From the NCBI GenBank assembly GCA_032433765.1, contig JAVIAB010000051.1:78770244-78834243 (forward strand): a DNA stretch of 64,000 nucleotides, in the 5' to 3' direction. Positions 28,452 through 42,220 of the stretch are shown here, in pieces (position 1 is the first letter of the stretch; each line of letters starts with the position of its first letter). The translations under genes were made by a program, and so were the position numbers. The notes under the pieces were generated by a model. That model searched no databases. It was not told where the DNA came from and worked only from the letters and a program-made list of their open reading frames with translations. This DNA comes from Megaustenia siamemsis. Taxonomy: Eukaryota; Mollusca; Gastropoda; Stylommatophora; Ariophantidae.

Positions 28452-30144
28452 AACAAAATCCACCTATTGGTCTCAAACAACAACAAAATCCACCTATCGG
28501 TCTCAAACAACAACAAAATTCACCTATCGGTCTCAAACAACAACAAAATCCACCTATTGGTCTCAAACAACAACAAAATCCACCTATCGGTCTCAAACAA
28601 CAACAAAATCCACCTATCGGTCTCAAACAACAACAAAATCCACCTATTGGTCTCAAACAACAACAAAATCCACCTATTGGTCTCAAACAACAACAAAATC
28701 CACCTATCGGTCTCAAACAACAAAATCCATCTATTGGTCTCAAACAACAACAAAATCCACCTATCGGTCTCAAAGAACAACAAAATCCACCTATTGGTCT
28801 CATAAAACAACAAAATCCACCTACTGGTCTCAAACAACAAAATCCACCTATTGGTCTCAAACAACAATAAAATCCACCTATTGGTCTCAAACAACAATAA
28901 AATCCACCTATCGGTCTCAAACAACAACAAAATCCACCTATTGGTCTCAAACAACAACAAAATCCACCTATCGGTCTCAAACAACAATAAAATCCACCTA
29001 TCGGTCTCAAACAACAACAAAATCCACCTATCGGTCTCAAACAACAACAAAATCCACCTATTGGTCTCAAACAACAACAAAATCCACCTATCGGTCTAAA
29101 ACAATAACAAAATCCACCTATTGGTCTCAAACAACAACAAAATCCACCTATTGGTCTCAAACAACAACAAAATCCACCTACTGGTCTCAAACAACGAAAT
29201 CCACCTATTGGTCTCAAACAACAACAAAGTCCACCTATTGGTCTCAAACAACAACAAAATCCACCTATCGGTCTCAAACAACAAAATCCACCTATCAGAC
29301 TCAAACAACAACAAAATCCATCTATTGGTCTCAAACAACAACAAAATCCACCTATTGGTCTCAAACAACAACAAAATCCACCTATTGGTCTCAAACAACA
29401 ACAAAATCCACCTATTGGTCTCAAACAATAAAATCCACCTATCTGTCTCAAACAACAATAAAATCCACCTATCGGTCTCAAACAACAACAAAATCCACCT
29501 ATCGGTCTCAAACAACAAAATCCACCAATTGGTCTCAAACAACAACAAAATCCACCTATTGGTCTCAAACAACAACAAAATCCACCGATTGGTCTCATAA
29601 AACAACAAAATCCACCTATGGTCTCAAACAACAACAAAATCCACCTATTGGTCTCAAACAACAACAAAATCCACCTATCTGTCTCAAACAACAATAAAAT
29701 CCACCTATCGGTCTCAAACAACAACAAAATCCACCTATCGGTCTCAAACAACAAAATCCACCAATTGGTCTCAAACAACAACAAAATCCACCTATTGGTC
29801 TCAAACAACAACAAAATCCACCGATTGGTCTCATAAAACAACAAAATCTACCTATTGGTCTCAAACAACAACAAAATCCACCTATTGGTCTCAAACAACA
29901 ACAAAATCCACCTATCAGTCTCAAACAACAACAAAATCCACTGATTGGTCTCAAACAACAACAAAATCCACCTATCAGTCTCAAACAACAACAAAATCCA
30001 CCGATTGGTCTCAAACAACAAAATCCACCTATAGGTCTCAAACAACAACAAAATCTACTTATCGGTCTCAAACAACAACAAAATCCATCTATTGGTCTCA
30101 AACAACAAAATCCACCTATTGGTCTCAAACAACAACAAAATCCG
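28452..30144 (-). repeat. 30 bp minisatellite (about 57 copies) continuous with a SINE tail
   Basis: On the minus strand the unit is GATTTTGTTGTTGTTTGAGA plus CCAATAGGTG (or CCGATAGGTG). Some units lack one TTG triplet (27 bp). A few carry larger changes such as TTTATGAGACC. Both strands hold long open frames because 30 and 27 are multiples of 3, and I treat them as artefacts. The plus-strand right end runs directly into a tRNA-like SINE head (30141-30222, minus), so the array occupies the position of that SINE's tail. A two-part block (about 29420-29610 and 29640-29850) is duplicated, including the TCATAAAACAAC variant. Confidence 0.9.
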
Positions 30145-30222
30145 CCACATCTGGGAACTGAACCAAGAACTTTTCGATCAGAAAGGGAGCACACTAATCA
30201 CTCAGCCACCGAGGCTCTCACC
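30141..30222 (-). mobile_element. tRNA-derived SINE head joined to the 30 bp array
   Basis: On the minus strand: A-box GGTGGCTGAGTGATTAG (30194-30210), 29 bases, then B-box GGTTCAGTTCCC (about 30153-30164), then GTGGCGGATTTTGTTGTTG, which is the first unit of the array. The tRNA-like spacing and the GC-rich start are typical of a SINE head. The boxes look functional in form. It is not a standard tRNA gene, as it does not form an acceptor stem. Confidence 0.75.
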
Positions 30223-31375
30223 TTTCATTACAGACAAAGACAATTATGACTGGTTTTCTCTTGATGTTAACAACATGCGTTCTCTTTGTTTTGGTCTTTT
30301 GTTTTTAGAAGTTAACTCTTCTTAACCACAATAATATCCAATATTCTGTGACCTCCTGTTGTTCCGGTCCTGTGTTCACTTCAACTCGTCAAAAGTACAC
30401 AATAAATCAAACAAAATAATCTTCAATTTAAAAATTCAACAATTTGGAAATACGGACATTGAGAAATCGATAATATTAGTTCAAAGCAATAATTAAGAAA
30501 AACAACAGATGAATTTCATTTCAAGAGAAAAAATGCAAATTTTACAACAATGTGAAAAATGATATATGTATTAAAGGGCTAAACTTAGAAAGTATAACAA
30601 GTACTGAATATCTTGACTCACTGCTAACATATAATGAAAGACTACAAAAGATATTAAAAGAAGATTGAATATAGCAATGAATAAAATAAATGCACAACAG
30701 ACCGCAAGAAATGGATATAGCAAAATAACAGATTTAGAAGTGTGTCTACTATCCCATAGCAAAACATAGCTGTTGACAGATCTGCTCAACTATCTATAGA
30801 AGACTTTCAATGCAAGTGCTCTAAAAGATTACCATATGAACATAGAAAAGATCAAATACGTACACTTTGCAAAAATTCATGGGAAATAGTTACTAAAGAA
30901 CATAAAACAAGGACAATTAAATGTAGTCGTGTAAAATGAAATTATGACTTATAGATAAAATTAAAGAAGACGGGGAAACAGAGAAATTGTAGAGTAACCA
31001 GTTTAAGGGTATGCTTGATAAAAAGTCAACAACAGTTAGATAAGTGGGCCAAGAAGGAAGTGAATGCAAGATATCACAGACAAGATGAGATTGACTGCTG
31101 CAGATGCTGGACTTATGTAGGAAAGATAAAAGTTGAGCATTGCCTGGTATATGAGTCAAGCTCCAACAGGGACAATTCAGATGATGATGGTAACAAATGA
31201 GTTGTACACAAGTTCAATGACGATATTGAAATGTGCTTGTATGCACAAATGTTGCGATTTTTAACAAGAGCTAAGATATGTAAACTTGAAAGAAGTAATT
31301 GTTCTTATAAAAGCTTGCAACAAATATAAGAAATAATCAATATATGAAAACATCATATTTAAAGGCACTATAGAA
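30223..31375. other. AT-rich unassigned sequence with a possible reverse-transcriptase remnant
   Basis: Nothing firmly identifiable. Around 30578-30720 the plus strand, across frames, gives TSTEYLDSLLTYNE, KKRLNIAMNKINAQ-like text, faintly like the YLG...RRLNIA.K. region of non-LTR elements; this is weak. A 71 bp segment (30965-31035) is an inverted copy of 28153-28225. The stretch 31036-31375 has no recognisable content and leads into the 56 bp satellite. Confidence 0.45.
30965..31035 (+). repeat. Dispersed repeat, inverted partner of 28153-28225
   Basis: It shares AGAAGACGGGGAAACAGAGA, TAGAGTAACCAGTTTAAGGG and TATGCTTGATAAAAAGTCAA with the reverse complement of the other copy, with a handful of mismatches. 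Confidence 0.75.
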
Positions 31376-32759
31376 AACATTGTGACAAGTACAGTTTATG
31401 AACAGAAAGGCAAAAATCAACTGTCCAACATAAAAGCATCCTTGTGACAAGCTCAGAAAGGCAACAATAATGGTAACTGTCCAACATAAAAGCATCCTTG
31501 AAACTAAGCACTGAAAGGCAACAATAATGGTAACTGTCCAACATAAAAATATCCTTGAAACTAAGCACTGAAAGGCAACAATAATGGTAACTGTCCAACA
31601 TAAAAGCATCCTTGTGACAAGCACAGAAAGGCAACAATCATGGTAACTGTCCAACATAAAAGCATCCTTGTGACAAGCACAGAAAGGCAACAATCATAGT
31701 AACTGTCCAACATAAAAGCATCCTTGTGACAAGCACAGAAAGGCAACAATCATGGTAACTGTCCAACATAAAAGCATCTTTGTGACAAGCACAGAAAGGC
31801 AACAATCATGAACAGAAAGGCAACAATCATGGTAACTGTCCAACATAAAAGCATCCTTGTGACAAGCACAGAAAGGCAACAATCATGGTAACTGTCCAAC
31901 ATAAAAGTATCCTTGCGACAAGCACAGAAAGGCAACAATCATGGTAACTGTCCAACATAAAAGCATCCTTGTGACAAGCACAGAAAGGCAGCAATCATGG
32001 TAACTGTCCAACATAAAAGCATCCTTGTGACAAACACAGAAAGGCAACAATCATGGTAACTGTCCAACATAAAAGCATCCTTGTGACAAGCACAGAAAGG
32101 CAGCAATCATGGTAACTATCCAACATAAAAGCATCCTTGTGACAAACACAGAAAGGCAACAATCATGGTAACTGTCCAACATAAACGCATCCTTATGACA
32201 AGCACAGAAAGGCAGCAATCATGGTAACTATCCAACATAAAAGCATCCTTGTGACAAACAGAGGAAGGCAACAATCATGGTAACTATCCAACATAAAAGC
32301 ATCCTTGTGACAAGCACAGAAAGGCAACAATCATGGTAACTGTCCAGCATAAAAGCATCCTTGTGACAAGCACAGAATGGCAACAATCATGGTAACTGTC
32401 CAACATAAAGCATCCTTGTGACAAGCACAGAAAGACAGCAATCATGGTAACTGTCCAACATAAAAGCATCCTTGTGACAAGCACAGAAAGGCAACAATCA
32501 TGGTAATTGTCCAACATAAAAGCATCCTTGTGACAAGCACAGAAGGCAGCAATCATGAACAGAAAGGCAACAATCATGTGAACTGTCCAACATAAAGCAT
32601 CCTTGTGACAAGCAGAGAAAGGCAAGAATCGTGGTAACTGTCCAACATAAAAGCATCCTTGTGACAAGCACAGAAAGGCAGCAATCATGGTAACTGTCCA
32701 ACATAAAAGCATCCTTGTGACAAGCACAGAAAGGCAGCAATCATGAACTGAAAGGCAAC

Positions 32760-35700
32760 AATTATGTGAACTGTCCAACATAAAAGCATCCTTGTGACAA
32801 GCACAGAAAGTCAGCAATCACGGTAATTGTCCAACATAAAAGTATCCTTGTGACAAGCACAGAAAGGCAGCAATCATGGTAATTGTCCAACATAAAAGTA
32901 TCCTTGTGACAAGCACAGAAAGGCAGCAATCGTGGTAACTGTCCAACATAAAAGCATCCTTGTGACAAGCACAGAAAGGCAGCAATCATGGTAACTGTCC
33001 AACATAAAAGCATCCTTGTGACAAGCACAGAAAGGCAGCAATCATGAACTGAAAGGCAACAATTATGTGAACTGTCCAACATAAAAGCATCCTTGTGACA
33101 AGCACAGAAAGGCAGCAATCATGGTAACTGTCCAACATAAAAGTATCCTTGTGACAAGCAGAGGAAGGCAACAATCATGGTAACTGTCCAACATAAAAGC
33201 ATCCTTGTGACAAGCACAGAAAGGCAGCAATCATGGTAACTGTCCAACATAAAAGCATCCTTGTGACAAACAAAGAAAGGCAGCAATCATGGTAACTGTC
33301 CAACATAAAAGCATCTTTGTGACAAGCACAGAAAGACAGCAATCATGGTAACTGTCCAACATAAAAGCATCCTTGTGACAAGCACAGAAAGACAGCAATC
33401 ATGGTAACTGTCCAACATAAAAGCATCCTTGTGACAAGCACAGGAAGGCAACAATCATGGTAACTCTCCAACATAAAAGCATCCTTGTGACAAGCACAGA
33501 AAGGCAACAATCATGGTAACTGTCCAACATAAAAGCATCCTTGTGACAAGCACAGAAAGGCAACAATCATGGTAACTGTCCAACATAAAAGCATCCTTGT
33601 GACAAGCACAGAAAGGCAGCAATCATGGTAACTGTCCAACATAAAAGCATCCTTGTGACAAGCACAGAAAGGCAGCAATCATGGTAACTGTCCAACATAA
33701 AAGCATCCTTGTGACAAGCACAGAAAGGCAGCAATCATGGTAACTGTCCAACATAAAAGCATCCTTGTGACAAACACAGAAAGGCAGCAATCATGGTAAC
33801 TGTCCAACATAAAAGCATCCTTGTGACAAGCACAGAAAGGCAGCAATCATGGTAACTATCCAACATAAAAGCATCCTTGTGACAAACACAGAAAGGCAAC
33901 AATCATGGTAACTGTTCAATATAAACGCATCCTTATGACAATCACAGAAAGGCAGCAATCATGGTAACTATCCAACATAAAAGCATCCTTGTGACAAACA
34001 GAGGAAGGCAACAATCATGGTAACTATCCAACATAAAAGCATCCTTGTGACAAGCACAGAAAGGCAACAATCAAGGTAACTGTCCAACATAAAAGCATCC
34101 TTGTGACAAGCACAGAAAGGCATCAATCATGGTAACTGTCCAACATAAACGCATCCTTATGACAAGCACAGAAAGGCAGCAATCATGGTAACTATCCAAC
34201 ATAAAAGCATCCTTGTGACAAACAGAGGAAGGCAACAATCATGGTAACTATCCAACATAAAAGCATCCTTGTGACAAGCACAGAAAGGCAACAATCATGG
34301 TAACTGTCCAGCATAAAAGCATCCTTGTGACAAGCACAGAAAGGCAACAATCATGGTAACTGTCCAACATAAAGCATCCTTGTGACAAGCACAGAAAGAC
34401 AGCAATCATGGTAACTGTCCAACATAAAAGCATCCTTGTGACAAGCACAGAAAGGCAACAATCATGGTAATTGTCCAACATAAAAGCATCCTTGTGACAA
34501 GCACAGAAAGGCAGCAATCATGAACAGAAAGGCAACAATCATGTGAACTGTCCAACATAAAGCATCCTTGTGACAAGCAGAGAAAGGCAAGAATCGTGGT
34601 AACTGTCCAACATAAAAGCATCCTTGTGACAAGCACAGAAAGGCAGCAATCATGGTAACTGTCCAACATAAAAGCATCCTTGTGACAAGCACAGAAAGGC
34701 AGCAATCATGAACTGAAAGGCAACAATTATGTGAACTGTCCAACATAAAAGCATCCTTGTGACAAGCACAGAAAGTCAGCAATCATGGTAATTGTCCAAC
34801 ATAAAAGTATCCTTGTGACAAGCACAGAAAGGCAGCAATCATGGTAATTGTCCAACATAAAAGTATCCTTGTGACAAGCACAGAAATGCAGCAATCGTGG
34901 TAACTGTCCAACATAAAAGCATCCTTGTGACAAGCACAGAAAGGCAGCAATCATGGTAACTGTCCAACATAAAAGCATCCTTGTGACAAGCACAGAAAGG
35001 CAGCAATCATGAACTGAAAGGCAACAATTATGTGAACTGTCCAACATAAAAGCATCCTTGTGACAAGCACAGAAAGGCAGCAATCATGGTAACTGTCCAA
35101 CATAAAAGTATCCTTGTGACAAGCAGAGGAAGGCAACAATCATGGTAACTGTCCAACATAAAAGCATCCTTGTGACAAGCACAGAAAGGCAGCAATCATG
35201 GTAACTGTCCAACATAAAAGCATCCTTGTGACAAACACAGAAAGGCAGCAATCATGGTAACTGTCCAACATAAAAGCATCCTTGTGACAAGCACAGAAAG
35301 GCAACAATCATGGTAACTGTCCAACATAAAAGCATCCTTGTGACAAGCACAGAAAGGCAACAATCATGGTAACTGTCCAACATAAAAGCATCCTTGTGAC
35401 AAGCACAGAAAGGCAACAATCATGGTAACTGTCCAACATAAAAGCATCTTTGTGACAAGCACAGAAAGGCAACAATCATGAACAGAAAGGCAACAATCAT
35501 GGTAACTGTCCAACATAAAAGCATCCTTGTGACAAGCACAGAAAGGCAACAATCATGGTAACTGTCCAACATAAAAGTATCCTTGCGACAAGCACAGAAA
35601 GGCAACAATCATGGTAACTGTCCAACATAAAAGCATCCTTGTGACAAGCACAGAAAGGCAGCAATCATGGTAACTGTCCAACATAAAAGCATCCTTGTGA

Positions 35701-38700
35701 CAAACACAGAAAGGCAACAATCATGGTAACTGTCCAACATAAAAGCATCCTTATGACAAGCACAGAAAGGCAGCAATCATGGTAACTATCCAACATAAAA
35801 GCATCCATGTGACAAACACAGAAAGGCAACAATCATGGTAACTGTCCAACATAAACGCATCCTTATGACAAGCACAGAAAGGCAGCAATCATGGTAACTA
35901 TCAAACATAAAAGCATCCTTGTGACAAACAGAGGAAGGCAACAATCATGGTAACTATCCAACATAAAAGCATCCTTGTGACAAGCACAGAAAGGCAACAA
36001 TCATGGTAACTGTCCAGCATCCTTGTGACAAGCACAGAAAGGCAACAATCATGGTAACTGTCCAACATAAAGCATCCTTGTGACAAGCACAGAAAGACAG
36101 CAATCATGGTAACTGTCCAACATAAAAGCATCCTTGTGACAAGCACAGAAAGGCAACAATCATGGTAATTGTCCAACATAAAAGCATCCTTGTGACAAGC
36201 ACAGAAAGGCAGCAATCATGAACAGAAAGGCAACAATCATGTGAACTGTCCAACATAAAGCATCCTTGTGACAAGCAGAGAAAGGCAAGAATCGTGGTAA
36301 CTGTCCAACATAAAAGCATCCTTGTGACAAGCACAGAAAGGCAGCAATCATGGTAACTGTCCAACATAAAAGCATCCTTGTGACAAGCACAGAAAGGCAG
36401 CAATCATGAACTGAAAGGCAACAATTATGTGAAATGTCCAACATAAAAGCATCCTTGTGACAAGCACAGAAAGTCAGCAATCACGGTAATTGTCCAACAT
36501 AAAAGTATCCTTGTGACAAGCACAGAAAGGCAGCAATCATGGTAATTGTCCAACATAAAAGTATCCTTGTGACAAGCACAGAAAGGCAGCAATCGTGGTA
36601 ACTGTCCAACATAAAAGCATCCTTGTGACAAGCACAGAAAGGCAGCAATCATGGTAACTGTCCAACATAAAAGCATCCTTGTGACAAGCACAGAAAGGCA
36701 TCAATCATGAACTGAAAGGCAACAATTATGTGAACTGTCCAACATAAAAGCATCCTTGTGACAAGCACAGAAAGGCAGCAATCATGGTAACTGTCCAACA
36801 TAAAAGTATCCTTGTGACAAGCAGAGGAAGGCAACAATCATGGTAACTGTCCAACATAAAAGCATCCTTGTGACAAGCACAGAAAGGCAGCAATCATGGT
36901 AACTGTCCAACATAAAAGCATCCTTGTGACAAACACAGAAAGGCAGCAATCATGGTAACTGTCCAACATAAAAGCATCCTTGTGACAAGCACAGAAAGAC
37001 AGCAATCATGGTAACTGTCCAACATAAAAGCATCCTTGTGACAAGCACAGAAAGGCAACAATCATGGTAACTCTCCAACATAAAAGCATCCTTGTGACAA
37101 GCACAGAAAGGCAGCAATCATGGTAACTGTCCAACATAAAAGCATCCTTGTGACAAGCACAGAAAGGCAACAATCATGGTAACTGTCCAACATAAAAGCA
37201 TCCTTGTGACAAGCACAGAAAGGCAGCAATCATGGTAACTGTCCAACATAAAAGCATCCTTGTGACAAGCACAGAAAGGCAACAATCATGGTAACTGTCC
37301 AACATAAAAGTATCCTTGCGACAAGCACAGAAAGGCAAAAATCATGGTAACTGTCCAACATAAAAGCATCCTTGTGACAAGCACAGAAAGGCAGCAATCA
37401 TGGTAACTGTCCAACATAAAAGCATCCTTGTGACAAACACAGAAAGGCAGCAATCATGGTAACTGTCCAACATAAAAGCATCCTTGTGACAAGCACAGAA
37501 AGGCAGCAATCATGGTAACTATCCAACATAAAAGCATCCTTGTGACAAACACAGAAAGGCAACAATCATGGTAACTGTTCAACATAAACGCATCCTTATG
37601 ACAATCACAGAAAGGCAGCAATCATGGTAACTATCCAACATAAAAGCATCCTTGTGACAAACAGAGGAAGGCAACAATCATGGTAACTATCCAACATAAA
37701 AGCATCCTTGTGACAAGCACAGAAAGGCAACAATCAAGGTAACTGTCCAACATAAAAGCATCCTTGTGACAAGCACAGAAAGGCATCAATCATGGTAACT
37801 GTCCAACATAAAAGCATCCTTATGACAAGCACAGAAAGGCAGCAATCATGGTAACTATCCAACATAAAAGCATCCTTGTGACAAACAGAGGAAGGCAACA
37901 ATCATGGTAACTATCCAACATAAAAGCATCCTTGTGACAAACAGAGAAAGGCAACAATCATGTGAACTGTCCAACATAAAGCATCCTTGTGACAAGCAGA
38001 GAAAGGCAAGAATCGTGGTAACTGTCCAACATAAAAGCATCCTTGTGACAAGCACAGAAAGGCAGCAATCATGGTAACTGTCCAACATAAAAGCATCCTT
38101 GTGACAAGCACAGAAAGGCAGCAATCATGAACTGAAAGGCAACAATTATGTGAACTGTCCAACATAAAAGCATCCTTGTGACAAGCACAGAAAGTCAGCA
38201 ATCATGGTAATTGTCCAACATAAAAGTATCCTTGTGACAAGCACAGAAAGGCAGCAATCATGGTAATTGTCCAACATAAAAGTATCCTTGTGACAAGCAC
38301 AGAAAGGCAGCAATCGTGGTAACTGTCCAACATAAAAGCATCCTTGTGACAAGCACAGAAAGGCAGCAATCATGGTAACTGTCCAACATAAAAGCATCCT
38401 TGTGACAAGCACAGAAAGGCAGCAATCATGAACTGAAAGGCAACAATTATGTGAACTGTCCAACATAAAAGCATCCTTGTGACAAGCACAGAAAGGCAGC
38501 AATCATGGTAACTGTCCAACATAAAAGTATCCTTGTGACAAGCAGAGGAAGGCAACAATCATGGTAACTGTCCAACATAAAAGCATCCTTGTGACAAGCA
38601 CAGAAAGGCAGCAATCATGGTAACTGTCCAACATAAAAGCATCCTTGTGACAAACACAGAAAGGCAGCAATCATGGTAACTGTCCAACATAAAAGCATCC

Positions 38701-41700
38701 TTGTGACAAGCACAGAAAGACAGCAATCATGGTAACTGTCCAACATAAAAGCATCCTTGTGACAAGCACAGAAAGGCAGCAATCATGGTAACTGTCCAAC
38801 ATAAAAGCATCCTTGTGACAAGCACAGGAAGGCAACAATCATGGTAACTGTCCAACATAAAAGCATCCTTGTGACAAGCACAGAAAGGCAACAATCATGG
38901 TAACTGTCCAACATAAAAGCATCCTTGTGACAAGCACAGAAAGGCAACAATCATGGTAACTGTCCAACATAAAAGCATCCTTGTGACAAGCACAGAAAGG
39001 CAGCAATCATGGTAACTGTCCAACATAAAAGCATCCTTGTGACAAGCACAGAAAGGCAGCAATCATGGTAACTGTCCAACATAAAAGCATCCTTGTGACA
39101 AGCACAGAAAGGCAGCAATCATGGTAACTGTCCAACATAAAAGCATCCTTGTGACAAACACAGAAAGGCAGCAATCATGGTAACTGTCCAACATAAAAGC
39201 ATCCTTGTGACAAGCACAGAAAGGCAGCAATCATGGTAACTATCCAACATAAAAGCATCCTTGTGACAAACACAGAAAGGCAACAATCATGGTAACTGTT
39301 CAACATAAACGCATCCTTATGACAATCACAGAAAGGCAGCAATCATGGTAACTATCCAACATAAAAGCATCCTTGTGACAAACAGAGGAAGGCAACAATC
39401 ATGGTAACTATCCAACATAAAAGCATCCTTGTGACAAGCACAGAAAGGCAACAATCAAGGTAACTGTCCAACATAAAAGCATCCTTGTGACAAGCACAGA
39501 AAGGCATCAATCATGGTAACTGTCCAACATAAACGCATCCTTATGACAAGCACAGAAAGGCAGCAATCATGGTAACTATCCAACATAAAAGCATCCTTGT
39601 GACAAACAGAGGAAGGCAACAATCATGGTAACTATCCAACATAAAAGCATCCTTGTGACAAGCACAGAAAGGCAACAATCATGGTAACTGTCCAGCATAA
39701 AAGCATCCTTGTGACAAGCACAGAAAGGCAACAATCATGGTAACTGTCCAACATAAAGCATCCTTGTGACAAGCACAGAAAGACAGCAATCATGGTAACT
39801 GTCCAACATAAAAGCATCCTTGTGACAAGCACAGAAAGGCAACAATCATGGTAATTGTCCAACATAAAAGCATCCTTGTGACAAGCACAGAAAGGCAGCA
39901 ATCATGAACAGAAAGGCAACAATCATGTGAACTGTCCAACATAAAGCATCCTTGTGACAAGCAGAGAAAGGCAAGAATCGTGGTAACTGTCCAACATAAA
40001 AGCATCCTTGTGACAAGCACAGAAAGGCAGCAATCATGGTAACTGTCCAACATAAAAGCATCCTTGTGACAAGCACAGAAAGGCAGCAATCATGAACTGA
40101 AAGGCAACAATTATGTGAACTGTCCAACATAAAAGCATCCTTGTGACAAGCACAGAAAGTCAGCAATCATGGTAATTGTCCAACATAAAAGTATCCTTGT
40201 GACAAGCACAGAAAGGCAGCAATCATGGTAATTGTCCAACATAAAAGTATCCTTGTGACAAGCACAGAAAGGCAGCAATCGTGGTAACTGTCCAACATAA
40301 AAGCATCCTTGTGACAAGCACAGAAAGGCAGCAATCATGGTAACTGTCCAACATAAAAGCATCCTTGTGACAAGCACAGAAAGGCAGCAATCATGAACTG
40401 AAAGGCAACAATTATGTGAACTGTCCAACATAAAAGCATCCTTGTGACAAGCACAGAAAGGCAGCAATCATGGTAACTGTCCAACATAAAAGTATCCTTG
40501 TGACAAGCAGAGGAAGGCAACAATCATGGTAACTGTCCAACATAAAAGCATCCTTGTGACAAGCACAGAAAGGCAGCAATCATGGTAACTGTCCAACATA
40601 AAAGCATCCTTGTGACAAACACAGAAAGGCAGCAATCATGGTAACTGTCCAACATAAAAGCATCCTTGTGACAAGCACAGAAAGGCAACAATCATGGTAA
40701 CTGTCCAACATAAAAGCATCCTTGTGACAAGCACAGAAAGGCACAATCATGGTAACTGTCCAACATAAAAGCATCCTTGTGACAAGCACAGAAAGGCAAC
40801 AATCATGGTAACTGTCCAACATAAAAGCATCCTTGTGACAAGCACAGAAAGGCAACAATCATGAACAGAAAGGCAACAATCATGGTAACTGTCCAACATA
40901 AAAGCATCCTTGTGACAAGCACAGAAAGGCAACAATCATGGTAACTGTCCAACATAAAAGTATCCTTGTGACAAGCACAGAAAGGCAACAATCATGGTAA
41001 CTGTCCAACATAAAAGCATCCTTGTGACAAGCACAGAAAGGCAGCAATCATGGTAACTGTCCAACATAAAAGCATCCTTGTGACAAACACAGAAAGGCAA
41101 CAATCATGGTAACTGTCCAACATAAAAGCATCCTTGTGACAAGCACAGAAAGGCAGCAATCATGGTAACTATCCAACATAAAAGCATCCTTGTGACAAAC
41201 ACAGAAAGGCAACAATCATGGTAACTGTCCAACATAAACGCATCCTTATGACAAGCACAGAAAGGCAGCAATCATGGTAACTATCCAACATAAAAGCATC
41301 CTTGTGACAAACAGAGGAAGGCAACAATCATGGTAACTATCCAACATAAAAGCATCCTTGTGACAAGCACAGAAAGGCAACAATCATGGTAACTGTCCAG
41401 CATCCTTGTGACAAGCACAGAAAGGCAACAATCATGGTAACTGTCCAACATAAAGCATCCTTGTGACAAGCACAGAAAGACAGCAATCATGGTAACTGTC
41501 CAACATAAAAGCATCCTTGTGACAAGCACAGAAAGGCAACAATCATGGTAATTGTCCAACATAAAAGCATCCTTGTGACAAGCACAGAAGGCAGCAATCA
41601 TGAACAGAAAGGCAACAATCATGTGAACTGTCCAACATAAAGCATCCTTGTGACAAGCAGAGAAAGGCAAGAATCGTGGTAACTGTCCAACATAAAAGCA

Positions 41701-42220
41701 TCCTTGTGACAAGCACAGAAAGGCAGCAATCATGGTAACTGTCCAACATAAAAGCATCCTTGTGACAAGCACAGAAAGGCAGCAATCATGAACTGAAAGG
41801 CAACAATTATGTGAAATGTCCAACATAAAAGCATCCTTGTGACAAGCACAGAAAGTCAGCAATCATGGTAATTGTCCAACATAAAAGTATCCTTGTGACA
41901 AGCACAGAAAGGCAGCAATCATGGTAATTGTCCAACATAAAAGTATCCTTGTGACAAGCACAGAAAGGCAGCAATCGTGGTAACTGTCCAACATAAAAGC
42001 ATCCTTGTGACAAGCACAGAAAGGCAGCAATCATGGTAACTGTCCAACATAAAAGCATCCTTGTGACAAGCACAGAAAGGCATCAATCATGAACTGAAAG
42101 GCAACAATTATGTGAACTGTCCAACATAAAAGCATCCTTGTGACAAGCACAGAAAGGCAGCAATCATGGTAACTGTCCAACATAAAAGTATCCTTGTGAC
42201 AAGCAGAGGAAGGCAACAAT
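32760..42220 (+). repeat. Candidate 5.38 kb super-repeat in the 56 bp satellite
   Basis: Rare variants recur at a constant distance. The GTCCAGCATCC deletion monomer is at about 36013 and 41395, GTGAAATGTCC at about 36430 and 41811, and the GAACAGAAAGG...CATGG monomer at about 35478 and 40860. Each pair is about 5,380 bp apart. This indicates a block of more than 4 kb duplicated at that offset, a level above the 1.7-2.0 kb unit. Confidence 0.7.

Noticed and set aside
28333..29844. Open frames of 454 (plus) and 473 (minus) residues across the 30 bp array
   Set aside because: Repeat lengths of 30 and 27 bp keep any stop-free frame open indefinitely, and both strands are open at once. The array derives from a SINE tail, so these are not genes.
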